Shown piece by piece: positions 9,632 through 21,138 of a stretch of 64,000 nt of DNA (within the stretch, counting starts at the first letter, position 1; every line of letters starts with the position of its first letter). The translations under genes were made by a program, and so were the position numbers. The stretch is from Flavivirga sp. 57AJ16 (GTDB taxonomy: Bacteria > Bacteroidota > Bacteroidia > Flavobacteriales > Flavobacteriaceae), in NCBI RefSeq assembly GCF_028736925.1, contig NZ_JAQZAT010000020.1:28303-92302 (forward strand), read 5' to 3'. The notes beneath the pieces are model-generated. The model did not search any database. It saw only the letters and a list, made by a program, of their open reading frames with translations, and had not been told where the DNA came from.

Positions 9632-9726
9632 AAGAAATAAGGAACAAAAAGTTTAGAAAAAGGGAAACGTTGGTTCTAAGATAGAACAACTATTTTCTCA
9701 AATCTAACCTATCATATCTTAAAAGT

Positions 9727-12039
9727 ATGAATCAAGATTATATAAAGCCAGACAACTGGTCTATCATAGAAGAAGGTTTTGATACCAACCGTGTTAAATC
9801 TTCCGAAAGCCTCTTCAGCATTGGTAACGGAGCCATGGGGCAGCGCGCTAATTTTGAAGAGCAATACACAGGCCCGAGTTTTCGGGGTAGCTATATTGCA
9901 GGAGTATATTATCCAGATAAAACCCGTGTAGGCTGGTGGAAAAATGGCTATCCAAAATATTTTGCCAAGGTATTAAATGCACCCAATTGGATTGGTATTA
10001 ACGTTATTATCAATGGTGAGACTTTAGATTTATTTAAGGTAAAAGAAATGGATGGTTTCCGCAGGGAATTAAATATGAAAGAAGGCTGGCTTTCAAGAAG
10101 TTTTACAGCGACACTTCAAAACCAAACAAAAGTAAAGGTTGAGGTTTTACGGTTTTTAAGCTTGAATTTAGATGAACTGGGAGCCATAAGATATAACGTT
10201 ACTCCTATAAATGGCGATGCAGAAATTCAATTTCAGCCCTATTTGGATACTGGAATCACGAATGAAGATACCAATTGGGACCACCAGTTTTGGAACACTA
10301 CAAACGTAGAAATTAATAGCAATCGGGCCTTTATAGAAGCGCATACCATGAAAACCAATTTTCATACCTGCACATTTATGGAAACCAGTATTTTTATTGA
10401 TGCTATAAAGCAAAATATAAATCCTGAGCATTTTAAAACCAATAAGTTTACATCATTAAACTATGTTTTAAAAATTAAAAAAGAACAAACAGTAGGTTTA
10501 GTAAAGTTTGGTGGCTATACGGTAAGCAGGAACCACAAGGAAACAGAGTTAATTGATGCTGCAAAAACCATATTGTCAAAGGCATCGAACTTAGGGTTTT
10601 TATCGCTTTTGGAAGACCAAAAAAAATCTTGGGCCGACATCTGGAACATGTCCGATATTACCATTGAAGGCGATGTTAAGGCCCAGCAAGGTATCCGTTT
10701 TAATATTTTTCAATTAAACCAAACATATTTAGGAAAGGATTCTAGGTTAAATATTGGCCCTAAAGGATTTACTGGAGAAAAGTATGGAGGAAGTACTTAT
10801 TGGGACACCGAGGCTTACTGTATTCCCTTTTATATGGCTACTAAAGATCAACAAGTTGCTAGAAATCTATTGGAATACCGATATAATCAATTAGATAAAG
10901 CTATTGAGAATGCTGAAAAGTTAGGGTTTTTCAATGGTGCGGCACTGTATCCTATGGTTACCATGAATGGGGAAGAGTGTCATAACGAATGGGAAATTAC
11001 TTTTGAAGAAATACATCGAAATGGTGCTATCGCATTTGCCATTTATAATTACCATCGTTATACTGGTGATTATAGTTATATACCAGAAAAAGGATTGGAA
11101 GTCCTTATAGGAATTGCTCGCTTTTGGCAACAACGTGCAACATATTCGGAAGATAAAAATAAATATGTTATTTTAGGGGTAACAGGTCCAAATGAATATG
11201 AAAACAACGTCAATAACAATTGGTATACGAATTACTTAGCGCAATGGTGTATTAATTATACTCTAGAAAATATTGAAAAGTTAGAATCTGATTTTCCATT
11301 GGAGTTTTCAAAACTAAAGGATAAGGTAAATATTTCAACTAAGGAATTGAATGATTGGAAACGTGTGGCCGACAACATATATTTTCCATATTCAGAAAAA
11401 CATGGAGTATACCTGCAACAAGATGGTTTTTTAGATAAAGAATTAATAACGGTTAACGATTTAAATAGGTCGCAGCGACCAATAAATCAGAAATGGAGCT
11501 GGGATCGTATCTTACGTTCACCTTATATTAAACAAGCCGATGTTTTACAGGGGTTTTACTTTTTTGAAGATCAGTTTGCAACAGCAGATTTAGAGCGCCA
11601 TTTCGATTTTTACGAACCATTTACGGTACACGAAAGTTCTTTGTCGCCCTGTGTTCATAGTATCCAAGCAGCAAAACTTAATAGAATGGAACAGGCTTAC
11701 GCTTTTTACCTGCGTACATCACGATTGGATTTAGATGATTATAATAAAGAGGTAGAAGAAGGACTTCATATTACTTCCATGGCAGGTACCTGGATGAGTA
11801 TTGTAGAAGGCTTTGGAGGTATGCGTGTTAAGGATAATGCATTACATTTTGACCCAAAAATACCAAAAGAATGGGCAAGTTATTCATTTAAAATCAACTT
11901 TAGAAATCAAATTTTAAAAGTAAGTGTGACGCAACAGGGCACTAAGTTTGAATTAGAAGGTAACGACGAGTTACAGATTTTTATAAATGACACATTACAG
12001 GTTATTAAATCTAATAAGTATGAGCATGTTTCAAGATAA
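9727..12039 (+). CDS. GH65 family maltose phosphorylase
   Basis: Cytoplasmic (no signal peptide) 770-residue enzyme of glycoside hydrolase family 65. These inverting phosphorylases split maltose with phosphate into glucose and beta-glucose-1-phosphate. Seen: the N-terminal beta-sandwich start (FSIGNGAMGQRANFEE), the (alpha/alpha)6 core with KYGGSTYWDTEAYCIPFYM and ALYPMVTMNGEECHNEWEIT, and the catalytic-acid region GVTGPNEYENNVNNNWYTN, where Glu of GPNEY aligns with the family acid. The beta-phosphoglucomutase just upstream supports a phosphorolytic enzyme producing the beta anomer. Kojibiose or trehalose phosphorylase are alternatives from the same family, but the starch context favours maltose. 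Confidence 0.93.
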   Translation: MNQDYIKPDNWSIIEEGFDTNRVKSSESLFSIGNGAMGQRANFEEQYTGPSFRGSYIAGVYYPDKTRVGWWKNGYPKYFAKVLNAPNWIGINVIINGETLDLFKVKEMDGFRRELNMKEGWLSRSFTATLQNQTKVKVEVLRFLSLNLDELGAIRYNVTPINGDAEIQFQPYLDTGITNEDTNWDHQFWNTTNVEINSNRAFIEAHTMKTNFHTCTFMETSIFIDAIKQNINPEHFKTNKFTSLNYVLKIKKEQTVGLVKFGGYTVSRNHKETELIDAAKTILSKASNLGFLSLLEDQKKSWADIWNMSDITIEGDVKAQQGIRFNIFQLNQTYLGKDSRLNIGPKGFTGEKYGGSTYWDTEAYCIPFYMATKDQQVARNLLEYRYNQLDKAIENAEKLGFFNGAALYPMVTMNGEECHNEWEITFEEIHRNGAIAFAIYNYHRYTGDYSYIPEKGLEVLIGIARFWQQRATYSEDKNKYVILGVTGPNEYENNVNNNWYTNYLAQWCINYTLENIEKLESDFPLEFSKLKDKVNISTKELNDWKRVADNIYFPYSEKHGVYLQQDGFLDKELITVNDLNRSQRPINQKWSWDRILRSPYIKQADVLQGFYFFEDQFATADLERHFDFYEPFTVHESSLSPCVHSIQAAKLNRMEQAYAFYLRTSRLDLDDYNKEVEEGLHITSMAGTWMSIVEGFGGMRVKDNALHFDPKIPKEWASYSFKINFRNQILKVSVTQQGTKFELEGNDELQIFINDTLQVIKSNKYEHVSR

Positions 12040-13981
12040 AAAATATATAAATAGCTGCAAAAGTGTGTTATATCTATTTTGCGTAGTGGCTTTAAATATG
12101 TCATGTAATAATGCTGTTAAGGAAAACGAAGAAGTGTCATACACCAAAGTTATAGCTGAAACATATAATGATGTGGAGCGCATTGAGCCTATAAATTGGT
12201 GGGTAGGCTTTAAAAGTCAGGATTTACAATTACTTGTTAAAAACCCGAACATATCGCAATCGCAACCAGAAATCAATTATCCAGGGGTTTCTATAATAGC
12301 AGTTCATAAAGCGAATAGCCCTAATTATTTATTTATTGATTTAAAGATTGATAAGCAGGCCAAGGCGGGAAAGTTTAACATCATATTTAAGTTTGAAAAT
12401 GGCGAGGAAAAACGACAGACTTATACCCTTAAATCGAGAGTAAAAGCTTCTGATGATTATGTTGGATTCAATAGTTCAGACGCGATTTATTTAATAACAC
12501 CAGATAGATTTTCAAATGGTAATCCTTTAAATGATATTGATACAAAATTATTAGAGAAAACGATAGACAGATCCGATGATTATGCCAGACATGGTGGCGA
12601 TATAAAAGGCATTACAAACCATTTGGATTATATTGAAGATTTAGGGTTTACAGCTATTTGGCCATGTCCGATGTTAACTAATAATATGTCCAGTAGCTCA
12701 TACCATGGTTATGCAATAACCGATTTTTATGAAATCGATCCTCGTTTTGGAAGCTTAGACGACTATTTGGAATTATCTGAAAAAGCCCGTAAAAAAGGTA
12801 TAAAACTTATCGGGGATCAGGTAGCCAATCATTGTGGGTCGGAACACTGGTGGATGAAAGATTTACCATTTTCCGATTGGGTAAATCAACAAAAGGCCTT
12901 CGAAAACCATGAGCAATTAAAGATTTCTAATCATAGACGTACCAGTAATCAGGACCCATATGCTTCAACTAAGGACAAGCAAGGTATGAGCGAGGGGTGG
13001 TTTGTGCCGTCTATGCCTGATTTAAATCAGAAAAACCCGTTTATGGCCAAGTATATTATTCAAAATAGTATTTGGTGGATTGAAACTGCAGGATTAGGAG
13101 GTATTCGTCAAGATACTTATCCGTATCCCGATAAGGAATTTATGAGTGATTGGGCTGGTGCTATTATGAATGAATACCCCAATTTTTCAATTGTAGGAGA
13201 GGAGTGGAGTTATAATCCGTTAATTATTGGGTATTGGCAGAAAGGTGCTAATAACCGAGATGGTTACGATTCCAATTTAAAATCACCTATGGATTTTGCC
13301 ATGCAACGCCAAATAGTTAATGCCTTGAACGAAGAAGAAAGTTGGGATAAAGGTTTAATTAAGATGTATGAAGGCTTGGCAAACGATTTTTATTATCCTT
13401 CTCCAAAAGACATTTTAATCTTTGCCGATAACCACGATATGAGTCGAATTAGTACCCAGGTTAATGAAGATGTTAATAAGGTAAAAATGGCCTTAGGATA
13501 CATTTTTACAATGCCTAGAATTCCCCAACTGTATTATGGTACTGAGATTTTAATGAACGATTCTGCAAAACCAGGGGACCACGGTTTAATACGATCCGAT
13601 TTTCCAGGAGGTTGGGAAGGTGATGCGATTAATGCCTACACCACAGAAGGATTGACTGGTGCTCAAATAGAGATGCAACAGTTTGTGAAAAAGCTTGTAA
13701 ACTACAGAAAACATAGCAATGCTATTCATGAAGGGACAACCATTCATTATGTCCCGGAAGATGGTATTTATGCGCTGTTTAGAATTCTTGAAGATGAGGT
13801 TGTGGTTGTTATTTTGAATAAAACCTCTCGAAGCAATCTATCAACATCAAGGTTTCATGAAATTGGCTTAAAAGGTAAAAACATAAAAAATATTATAAAT
13901 GAAGAGATGAGTATTTGGGGAGATAATGTTACTATAAGCCCTAACAGTATTACTTTATTTTCAACTAAACTTAACAACTAA
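12020..13981 (+). CDS. GH13 cyclomaltodextrinase/neopullulanase-like lipoprotein
   Basis: Exported alpha-glucan hydrolase of about 653 residues. The start is set at ATG 12020 (or 12026), which yields a lipoprotein signal (LFCVVALNMSCNN). It overlaps the GH65 stop by 20 nt. An N-terminal beta-sandwich (about 45-135) precedes the TIM barrel. Catalytic signatures are GGIRQDTYPYPDK (nucleophile Asp), SIVGEEWSYN (acid Glu) and FADNHDMSR (transition-state Asp); GDQVANHCG is the region I His motif. A beta-sandwich C domain closes the protein. Family use suggests cleavage of cyclodextrins or linear malto-oligosaccharides in the periplasm. GH13 is certain; the subgroup is inferred. Confidence 0.92.
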   Translation: MSMFQDKKYINSCKSVLYLFCVVALNMSCNNAVKENEEVSYTKVIAETYNDVERIEPINWWVGFKSQDLQLLVKNPNISQSQPEINYPGVSIIAVHKANSPNYLFIDLKIDKQAKAGKFNIIFKFENGEEKRQTYTLKSRVKASDDYVGFNSSDAIYLITPDRFSNGNPLNDIDTKLLEKTIDRSDDYARHGGDIKGITNHLDYIEDLGFTAIWPCPMLTNNMSSSSYHGYAITDFYEIDPRFGSLDDYLELSEKARKKGIKLIGDQVANHCGSEHWWMKDLPFSDWVNQQKAFENHEQLKISNHRRTSNQDPYASTKDKQGMSEGWFVPSMPDLNQKNPFMAKYIIQNSIWWIETAGLGGIRQDTYPYPDKEFMSDWAGAIMNEYPNFSIVGEEWSYNPLIIGYWQKGANNRDGYDSNLKSPMDFAMQRQIVNALNEEESWDKGLIKMYEGLANDFYYPSPKDILIFADNHDMSRISTQVNEDVNKVKMALGYIFTMPRIPQLYYGTEILMNDSAKPGDHGLIRSDFPGGWEGDAINAYTTEGLTGAQIEMQQFVKKLVNYRKHSNAIHEGTTIHYVPEDGIYALFRILEDEVVVVILNKTSRSNLSTSRFHEIGLKGKNIKNIINEEMSIWGDNVTISPNSITLFSTKLNN

Positions 13982-13986
13982 AAAGA

Positions 13987-15441
13987 ATGAATATTATAAA
14001 AAAGCTATGGCTACCAATACTGGTTTTATTCTTGTTTGTTTCCTGTAAAGACAAGAAAAATGAGGCTGCTCAAGAGTTGGATATCCCTCAAGAGACTTAT
14101 GCCTTAGAGGATATTAATGATGCTGTTTTAGAATCTTCAGTGATTTATGAAGCCAATATTCGGCAGTATTCTGAGGAAGGTTCATTCGAAGCGTTTACTA
14201 AAGATATTCCCCAGTTGAAAGCATTGGGGGTAAAAATTATATGGTTAATGCCTATATTTCCAATTTCAGAGACTAAAAGAAAAGCTACAGGAGGAGATTT
14301 TGCATATAAAATTAAGGATGAAGCAGCACGTAAAAAAATACTAGGCAGTTATTATGCGGTTTCGAATTATACTAAGGTGAATCCGAAATTTGGAAATCTA
14401 GAAGATTTCAGGAATCTGGTAAAAACAGCCCATGATAATGATATGTATGTGATTCTTGACTGGGTGCCTAACCATACCGGATGGGATCACGAATGGATAA
14501 CCGCACATCCTGATTATTACACACAAAATGAAAAAGGTGAAATTATCGACCCTGTAAATCCAGATACCGGAGAGTCATGGGGCTGGGAAGACGTTGCAGA
14601 TTTGAATTACGATAACCAGAGTATGCGCAATGAAATGATTGCCGATATGAGTTATTGGATTACTGAGGAAGATATCGATGGGTTTCGATGTGATGTAGCT
14701 AGTAATGTGCCTACAGATTTTTGGAAAAAGGCAATTCCTGAATTAAGAGCGAAGAAAGGTATTTTTATGTTGGCTGAAGCATGGCAACCTGAACTTTTAA
14801 AAGACCATTTGTTCGATATGGCTTATAATTGGGAAGGTCATCATCTTATGAACCACATAGTACAAGGTGAAAAAATATTAAGCGATTTGAAGGACTTTAT
14901 GGCATCGAACAAAACCAAATATGAATCGGATGATATCTTAATGAATTTTGTAACCAATCATGACGAAAACTCATGGAATGGAACCGTTAAAGAGCGATTG
15001 GGCAACGCATCCGAATTGATGACAGCTCTAACTTATGTGATGCCCGGGATGCCTTTAATCTACTCAGGGCAGGAGTATGGTTTGAATCACCGATTAAAGT
15101 TTTTTGAAAAGGATACTATCCCTAAAATCAAAGGTGATACTTGGGGGTTGTTAAAAAGTTTAGGACAATTGAAAAATGACCACAAGGCATTAAATGGAGG
15201 AAAACAAGCTGCAGGGTTAAACATTATAGATATTGAAAATTCGAATGTGTTAATTCTGGAAAGAGTTAAGCAATTAGAGAAACTAACGTTTATTGGTAAT
15301 TTTTCCAGTGAAGTACAAACTATCAAATTACCTATATCTGGAAGCTTTATTGATTTTAAAGCCAATCAACAAGTTGATTACAAATCTGAGCAAAAACTAC
15401 AACTGGCACCATGGGAATTTAAGATATTGTTAAATCCATAG
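13987..15441 (+). CDS. GH13 alpha-amylase-type lipoprotein
   Basis: Second GH13 enzyme, 484 residues, with a lipobox at FLFVSCKDK. The barrel starts at residue about 45 (SSVIYEANIRQYS). Catalytic motifs are VILDWVPNHTG, DGFRCDVAS (nucleophile Asp), IFMLAEAWQP (acid Glu) and FVTNHDENSW (Asp). It begins 5 bp after the previous GH13 stop, so the two are probably made together. The short substrate-side loops and absence of a separate starch-binding domain suit an enzyme acting on oligosaccharides held near the membrane rather than on raw granules. Specificity cannot be read from the sequence. Confidence 0.93.
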   Translation: MNIIKKLWLPILVLFLFVSCKDKKNEAAQELDIPQETYALEDINDAVLESSVIYEANIRQYSEEGSFEAFTKDIPQLKALGVKIIWLMPIFPISETKRKATGGDFAYKIKDEAARKKILGSYYAVSNYTKVNPKFGNLEDFRNLVKTAHDNDMYVILDWVPNHTGWDHEWITAHPDYYTQNEKGEIIDPVNPDTGESWGWEDVADLNYDNQSMRNEMIADMSYWITEEDIDGFRCDVASNVPTDFWKKAIPELRAKKGIFMLAEAWQPELLKDHLFDMAYNWEGHHLMNHIVQGEKILSDLKDFMASNKTKYESDDILMNFVTNHDENSWNGTVKERLGNASELMTALTYVMPGMPLIYSGQEYGLNHRLKFFEKDTIPKIKGDTWGLLKSLGQLKNDHKALNGGKQAAGLNIIDIENSNVLILERVKQLEKLTFIGNFSSEVQTIKLPISGSFIDFKANQQVDYKSEQKLQLAPWEFKILLNP

Positions 15442-15480
15442 AAGTATGCCTGGGTTGATTAGAAATCACTTAGAATGTAA

Positions 15481-17610
<2,130 letters not shown>

Positions 17611-17662
17611 TTGAAATTATAACGAATCCTAAACAATTCATGCATCGTGTTGTAGCCAATTT

Positions 17663-17734
17663 TTAATTTTTAGATTGTTTTACTTTAGGAACATCTGGAA
17701 TATCAATTTTTAGCTCTCCTTTACTTTTGTTAAA
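17663..17734 (-). pseudogene. Possible C-terminal remnant of a lost gene
   Basis: Read leftward, this stretch encodes FNKSKGELKIDIPDVPKVKQ followed by SKN and a stop, which looks like a real protein tail rather than random AT-rich DNA. The frame upstream is closed by TGA within about 20 bp, so no gene remains. The tail resembles the C-terminal strand of secreted enzymes, but no family can be named. The rest of 17611-18125 has no supported gene. Confidence 0.3.
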
Positions 17735-17885
17735 AGATAAAATTATAAAAACTCACCAATCTTTTTTCGAATAAATGTGTATTATCTCTAAAAGGATTAT
17801 AGCCTTTTTTAAGAAGAACAAGAAGCCCTTTTTTATAAATAGATAAAATTAAAAACAGTACCCGAAAATACATATCGGACTTGTT

Positions 17886-17929
17886 CCTCCCTTTTGAAAA
17901 GGGAGGATAATTTCGACCTTGTCGAAATT
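17886..17929. repeat. REP-like pair of palindromes
   Basis: CCTCCCTTTT-G-AAAAGGGAGG (17886-17906) is followed by AATTTCGAC-ctt-GTCGAAATT (17909-17929): two perfect hairpins back to back. Such paired palindromes are a common style of dispersed intergenic repeat in bacteria. A second copy was not found in this window. Confidence 0.5.
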
Positions 17930-18125
17930 TAGGAGGGCTAATGGCAGGCCTTCCTTTCAGATCGACCAAACTTTTACCTAAACACAACTTTTGAGCATGA
18001 TCCATAAAAACACGGACATCTTCAAAAAATTGAATATAAGTGATAAAATGTATTAAAGGCTACATTTTTATACGTACGGATTATGTCTTTAGCAGTTTCA
18101 AAAATGTTGTACATAAACAAAAAAA

Positions 18126-18198
18126 CCAAGACTAAAAATCTTGGGTTTTCTTTGTAGCGAGAGAGGGGGCACGATCCCCCGACCTCCGGGTTATGAAT
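18126..18198 (-). repeat. attL: duplicated 3' half of tRNA-Met plus its terminator
   Basis: This stretch matches 38856-38927 (terminator hairpin, then the tRNA-Met 3' end up to the anticodon loop) with a single 1-nt insertion near 18164. After ...TTATGAAT the sequence diverges, so the tRNA 5' half is absent and this copy is not a functional tRNA. It marks the left border of the integrated element. Confidence 0.9.
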
Positions 18199-18314
18199 TC
18201 TGAATCCTTTGGGTCTTAATGATCTTAAATGTGTTTAAAATCAATTCATTACGAGGGTTTTAAGTTTTTTTTTGATAATTTTAAATTCAATTAAATGCAA
18301 GAAAAAACGCTAAA

Positions 18315-18336
18315 TGTTTTAGGTATGTTTTAGGTA
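18315..18336 (+). repeat. Tandem 11-bp repeats, probable recombinase arm sites (left)
   Basis: TGTTTTAGGTA occurs twice in tandem. A 20-bp stretch of it (TGTTTTAGGTATGTTTTAGG, 18315-18334) recurs exactly at 38824-38843 near the other end. Short direct repeats inside each att end are what arm-binding domains of tyrosine recombinases recognise; use by the recombinase at 18384 is inferred. Confidence 0.55.
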
Positions 18337-18383
18337 AAACAAAATGTAATCCTTATCTTTATTGTCTGTAAAAGCAATTATTT

Positions 18384-19595
18384 ATGGCATCAATAAAAGT
18401 AATCCTTTGGAAACACGATAAGAAAAAAGATGGCACTTGTCCTATTGCTATTCGTGTTACCAAAGATAGAAAGACACGTTATATTTTTACTGGAAAGTAT
18501 ATTCATGCTAAAGATTGGAATGAAGATACGAGGTTAGTGAAAAAATCTCATCCCAATTCAAAACGTCTAAATAATCTATTATTAAAAAAACTAACCGAAG
18601 CGCATGACATGGTTTTGGAAGTTGAAACGAAGGAGAAAAGCCAATCGGTTTCTTCAATTAAAAAGAAAATCGTTGGAGAAACGAAAAAAGATTTTTTTCA
18701 AGTCAGTGAAATCTTTCTCGCTAATCTTCTTAAAAGAAAAAAGTTCAATCAACATTATAATCAAGAAAAGCGGTTAGAGATTTTTAAAACCTTTCTTGGT
18801 CGTCAAGAATTAAGTTTTACGGATTTAGATGTAACGCTGCTTAAAGGGTTTGAAGCACATCTTCTTTACGAAAGAAAGGTTGCGCCACGCACGGCGGTGA
18901 ATTACTTGATGCTCATTCGTACTATTTATAATTTTGCTCGTAAGGAATTTAGTGTTGATGATAAAAACTATCCCTTCGGAAAAGGTAAAATTCAAATCAA
19001 ATTTCCTGAAACTGAAAAAATCGGATTGAATATTGAAGAAGTACAATTATTAGAAACGGTAACAGAGATTACACTTGCGCAACAACAAGCGGTTAATGTT
19101 TGGCTGACGAGTTTTTATTTTGCAGGCATTCGAGTGGGGGATGTTTTAAAATTAAAATGGTCAGATTTTAAAGATGGACGTTTGTATTATCGAATGGGAA
19201 AAAACAAAAAACTTGTCTCGCTCTCCGTTCCAGAAAAAGCAAAACATATCCTCAATTCTTATATTGACAATAAAGAACATAAGGATGATTTGATATTTCC
19301 TTTTTTAAAAGGCACGAGTTTGAAAAATGAAAAACAAACAGAAACCAGAGTTAAAACCATCACTAGAAATCTTAATCGTCGACTGGAAATTGTTGCAGAA
19401 AAATTGAAAATTGAGAAGAAACTTTCCATGCATATTGCGCGTCACAGCTTTGGCAATATTTCTGGCGACAAAATCCCTATTCAAATGTTACAAAAACTTT
19501 ATCGTCATTCTTCAATTACAACGACCGTCAATTATCAGCAAAATTTTATGCATAAAGAAACCGATGATGCTTTGGAGAAAGTGATTAATTTCTAA
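18384..19595 (+). CDS. Tyrosine recombinase/integrase, Bacteroidota type
   Basis: Site-specific recombinase of 403 residues that probably integrates and excises this element at tRNA-Met. An arm-binding N-terminal domain (about 1-85, starting MASIKVILWKHDKKKDGTCP) is followed by a SAM-like core-binding domain (about 100-205) and the catalytic domain. Active-site residues seen are Arg in AGIRVGDVLKLKW (about 247), HIARHSF (His and Arg, about 349-352), YRHSS (His) and the nucleophile Tyr in TTVNYQQNF (about 384). It sits 185 bp inside attL, the usual place for the integrase of a Bacteroidota element, and is followed by a small HTH protein. Confidence 0.93.
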   Translation: MASIKVILWKHDKKKDGTCPIAIRVTKDRKTRYIFTGKYIHAKDWNEDTRLVKKSHPNSKRLNNLLLKKLTEAHDMVLEVETKEKSQSVSSIKKKIVGETKKDFFQVSEIFLANLLKRKKFNQHYNQEKRLEIFKTFLGRQELSFTDLDVTLLKGFEAHLLYERKVAPRTAVNYLMLIRTIYNFARKEFSVDDKNYPFGKGKIQIKFPETEKIGLNIEEVQLLETVTEITLAQQQAVNVWLTSFYFAGIRVGDVLKLKWSDFKDGRLYYRMGKNKKLVSLSVPEKAKHILNSYIDNKEHKDDLIFPFLKGTSLKNEKQTETRVKTITRNLNRRLEIVAEKLKIEKKLSMHIARHSFGNISGDKIPIQMLQKLYRHSSITTTVNYQQNFMHKETDDALEKVINF

Positions 19596-19615
19596 ATTTT
19601 TCCGATATTAGCTGT

Positions 19616-19888
19616 ATGCAAGTTGTTTGTTTACAGGAAGAAGCTTTTTATACGCTGTTTGATAAGGTAGTCGAACATTTAGAGGAAAAGCGAGACAAGG
19701 ATAAGCCTTTCAAATGGATTGATGGAGAGGAAGCTATGTCCTTGCTCAACATTACTTCAAAGACGACTTTGCAGAAATTAAGAGACGAGGGGAAAATACG
19801 TTTTTCTAAACCCCAACCCCGCATTATTCTTTATGACCGCGATTCTATCAATGACTATATAGAAAGCAAGGCTTATGAAATTTTTTAA
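19616..19888 (+). CDS. HTH_17/excisionase-like DNA-binding protein
   Basis: A 90-residue protein. Residues about 33-85 form a MerR/Xis-type winged helix (WIDGEEAMSLLNITSKTTLQ, then LRDEGKIRFSKP and LYDRDSINDYIES). Proteins of this type next to Bacteroidota integrases act as recombination directionality factors or local regulators. It starts 20 bp after the integrase stop and 3 bp before the next gene, suggesting one transcript. Excision function is inferred from position. Confidence 0.8.
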   Translation: MQVVCLQEEAFYTLFDKVVEHLEEKRDKDKPFKWIDGEEAMSLLNITSKTTLQKLRDEGKIRFSKPQPRIILYDRDSINDYIESKAYEIF

Positions 19889-19891
19889 ATT

Positions 19892-20197
19892 ATGGAAGAA
19901 CAAACAAAAGTTGATAAGGATTATATAGAATCTTTTAATCAGGGCTATGAAGTAGCTAAGGAACTTGGATTAAAACCAGACTCCATTGAGGGAATAAAGG
20001 CTGGAAATAATCGTATGCAAGGCATGAAAGACGGCATGGAACAATACGGCAAGGAATTAACCCAAGAAAAAGAAAAACAGATTGAAAACAGAAAAGACAT
20101 TATTCCCCCTTTGGATATTGAGAGTCTTGATAACCATTATGTTGACTTAACGCCTGACCGAAAAGACAAGAATAAAGACCGCGATATGGAGTTATAA
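19892..20197 (+). CDS. Hypothetical small hydrophilic protein of the element
   Basis: A 101-residue, strongly charged protein with no signal or membrane segment. The N-terminal half (FNQGYEVAKELGLKPDSIEG, then AGNNRMQGMKDGMEQYG) is predicted helical; the C-terminal tail is rich in Lys and Asp. It follows the HTH gene by 3 bp and ends tail-to-tail with the toxin remnant, overlapping it by 6 nt. I recognise no family. Similar small acidic proteins are common in Bacteroidota mobilizable elements, which is why it is called a gene. Confidence 0.65.
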   Translation: MEEQTKVDKDYIESFNQGYEVAKELGLKPDSIEGIKAGNNRMQGMKDGMEQYGKELTQEKEKQIENRKDIIPPLDIESLDNHYVDLTPDRKDKNKDRDMEL

Positions 20198-20418
20198 CCC
20201 AATATTTTCCCAATTTATTGGGGCTATTCTGTTTTTTATTTTTTGTAATGTTTTTAGAATATCTTCCTCAGTAGGAAACGCGCCGTAAACCAACGATTTA
20301 AAGGTTGTGTGATAGGTATTGCTTAATTGTTTCCATGTATTTTCTATATCTGAAAATATCAAGGCTTCCTTAAAGTAACCGCTTGTTTAAAGAGGTCTGG
20401 TTGGGTGTGTAGTTTCAT
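20192..20418 (-). pseudogene. AbiEii-type nucleotidyltransferase toxin, internally deleted
   Basis: The leftward start (MKLHTQPDLFKQAVTLRKP, then stop) overlaps the antitoxin stop codon as ATGA, exactly like an intact AbiEi-AbiEii pair. A second frame then gives the normal toxin C-terminus (FSDIENTWKQLSNTYHTTF ... TEEDILKTLQKIKNRI) to a stop at 20192. Only about 75 codons are left of a family that is usually 250-300 residues; the nucleotidyltransferase core is missing and the join near 20365 is out of frame. The antitoxin upstream is intact, so toxin loss has left an orphan antitoxin. Confidence 0.75.
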
Positions 20419-21134
20419 ATAATGTTCCAGTTTTTTTTACTTGGTAAAACGCCCTCTTTGATATTCAAATCATATGTTGTTAGTGGGTTCAGAGAGTCTT
20501 TTAGATTGCCTGTATCTTTATTTAAACTATCGAGCAAAGCTCCTAAAAACGCCCTCACTCTGGGGGGGTATTTTAGAGCATATTGATTGATTTTTTTAAG
20601 TTGGGTTTTATCCAATTCTTGAAATAAATAGGACAATCTTTTAACGGCTTCCGCGCTATCAATATCAGGAATTGAGTTGAAATCTTTTAAAGCGTCCAGT
20701 AACCCCAAAAGATTATAGTTTGTGTCTGTAACTTCAATATAACTTTTAACAGGCTTCGCTTTGATATTGATTGTGTTGACGTAAATTCTTTTTGTTAAGG
20801 AGGCTATTTTATATTCATTGGGAATTTGTGTTGTCAGTCCAAGTTGATTGTATAGAGCTATTCCTGTTATATATGCGATACGCTTGCCATTTTCAAATAA
20901 ATAAGGTTTTAGTATTTCTGCTTGGTTTGGTTTTAATTCCCCAAATATTGTTTTTTCTGGTTTATAGAAAATTCCCTTACTCACTTTTTTGATGACCTTT
21001 TTTTTAATCAAACGTTCTAAAGTTTTTGCAATGGCTGTGTAGGATGTGTTGATTGCAGCAAATTTTTTATACCCAAAGGTTTGTCCCTCGGGTATTGTTT
21101 GAATAATTGTTTCTATTTGTTTGCTAACGGTCAT
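20415..21134 (-). CDS. DUF6088/AbiEi-like type IV antitoxin and autoregulator
   Basis: A 239-residue protein with an N-terminal winged-helix domain (SKQIETIIQTIPEGQTFGYK, later LERLIKKKVIKKVSKGIFYK) followed by the AbiEi-type C-terminal domain (GKRIAYITGIALYNQLGLTT). Start is set at ATG 21134 (MTVSKQ) because a Bacteroidota -7 box ends 5 nt upstream, which would make the mRNA leaderless; the in-frame ATG at 21149 lies upstream of that box. AbiEi-type proteins neutralise their toxin and repress their own promoter through inverted repeats; a 28-bp perfect palindrome overlaps the -33 box here. The cognate toxin is deleted. Confidence 0.8.
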   Translation of the reverse strand: MTVSKQIETIIQTIPEGQTFGYKKFAAINTSYTAIAKTLERLIKKKVIKKVSKGIFYKPEKTIFGELKPNQAEILKPYLFENGKRIAYITGIALYNQLGLTTQIPNEYKIASLTKRIYVNTINIKAKPVKSYIEVTDTNYNLLGLLDALKDFNSIPDIDSAEAVKRLSYLFQELDKTQLKKINQYALKYPPRVRAFLGALLDSLNKDTGNLKDSLNPLTTYDLNIKEGVLPSKKNWNII

Positions 21135-21138
21135 GGTA

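Noticed and set aside
17730..18005. 91-residue leftward frame before attL
   Set aside because: Much of it translates the REP-like palindromes, and the remainder matches nothing I recognise.
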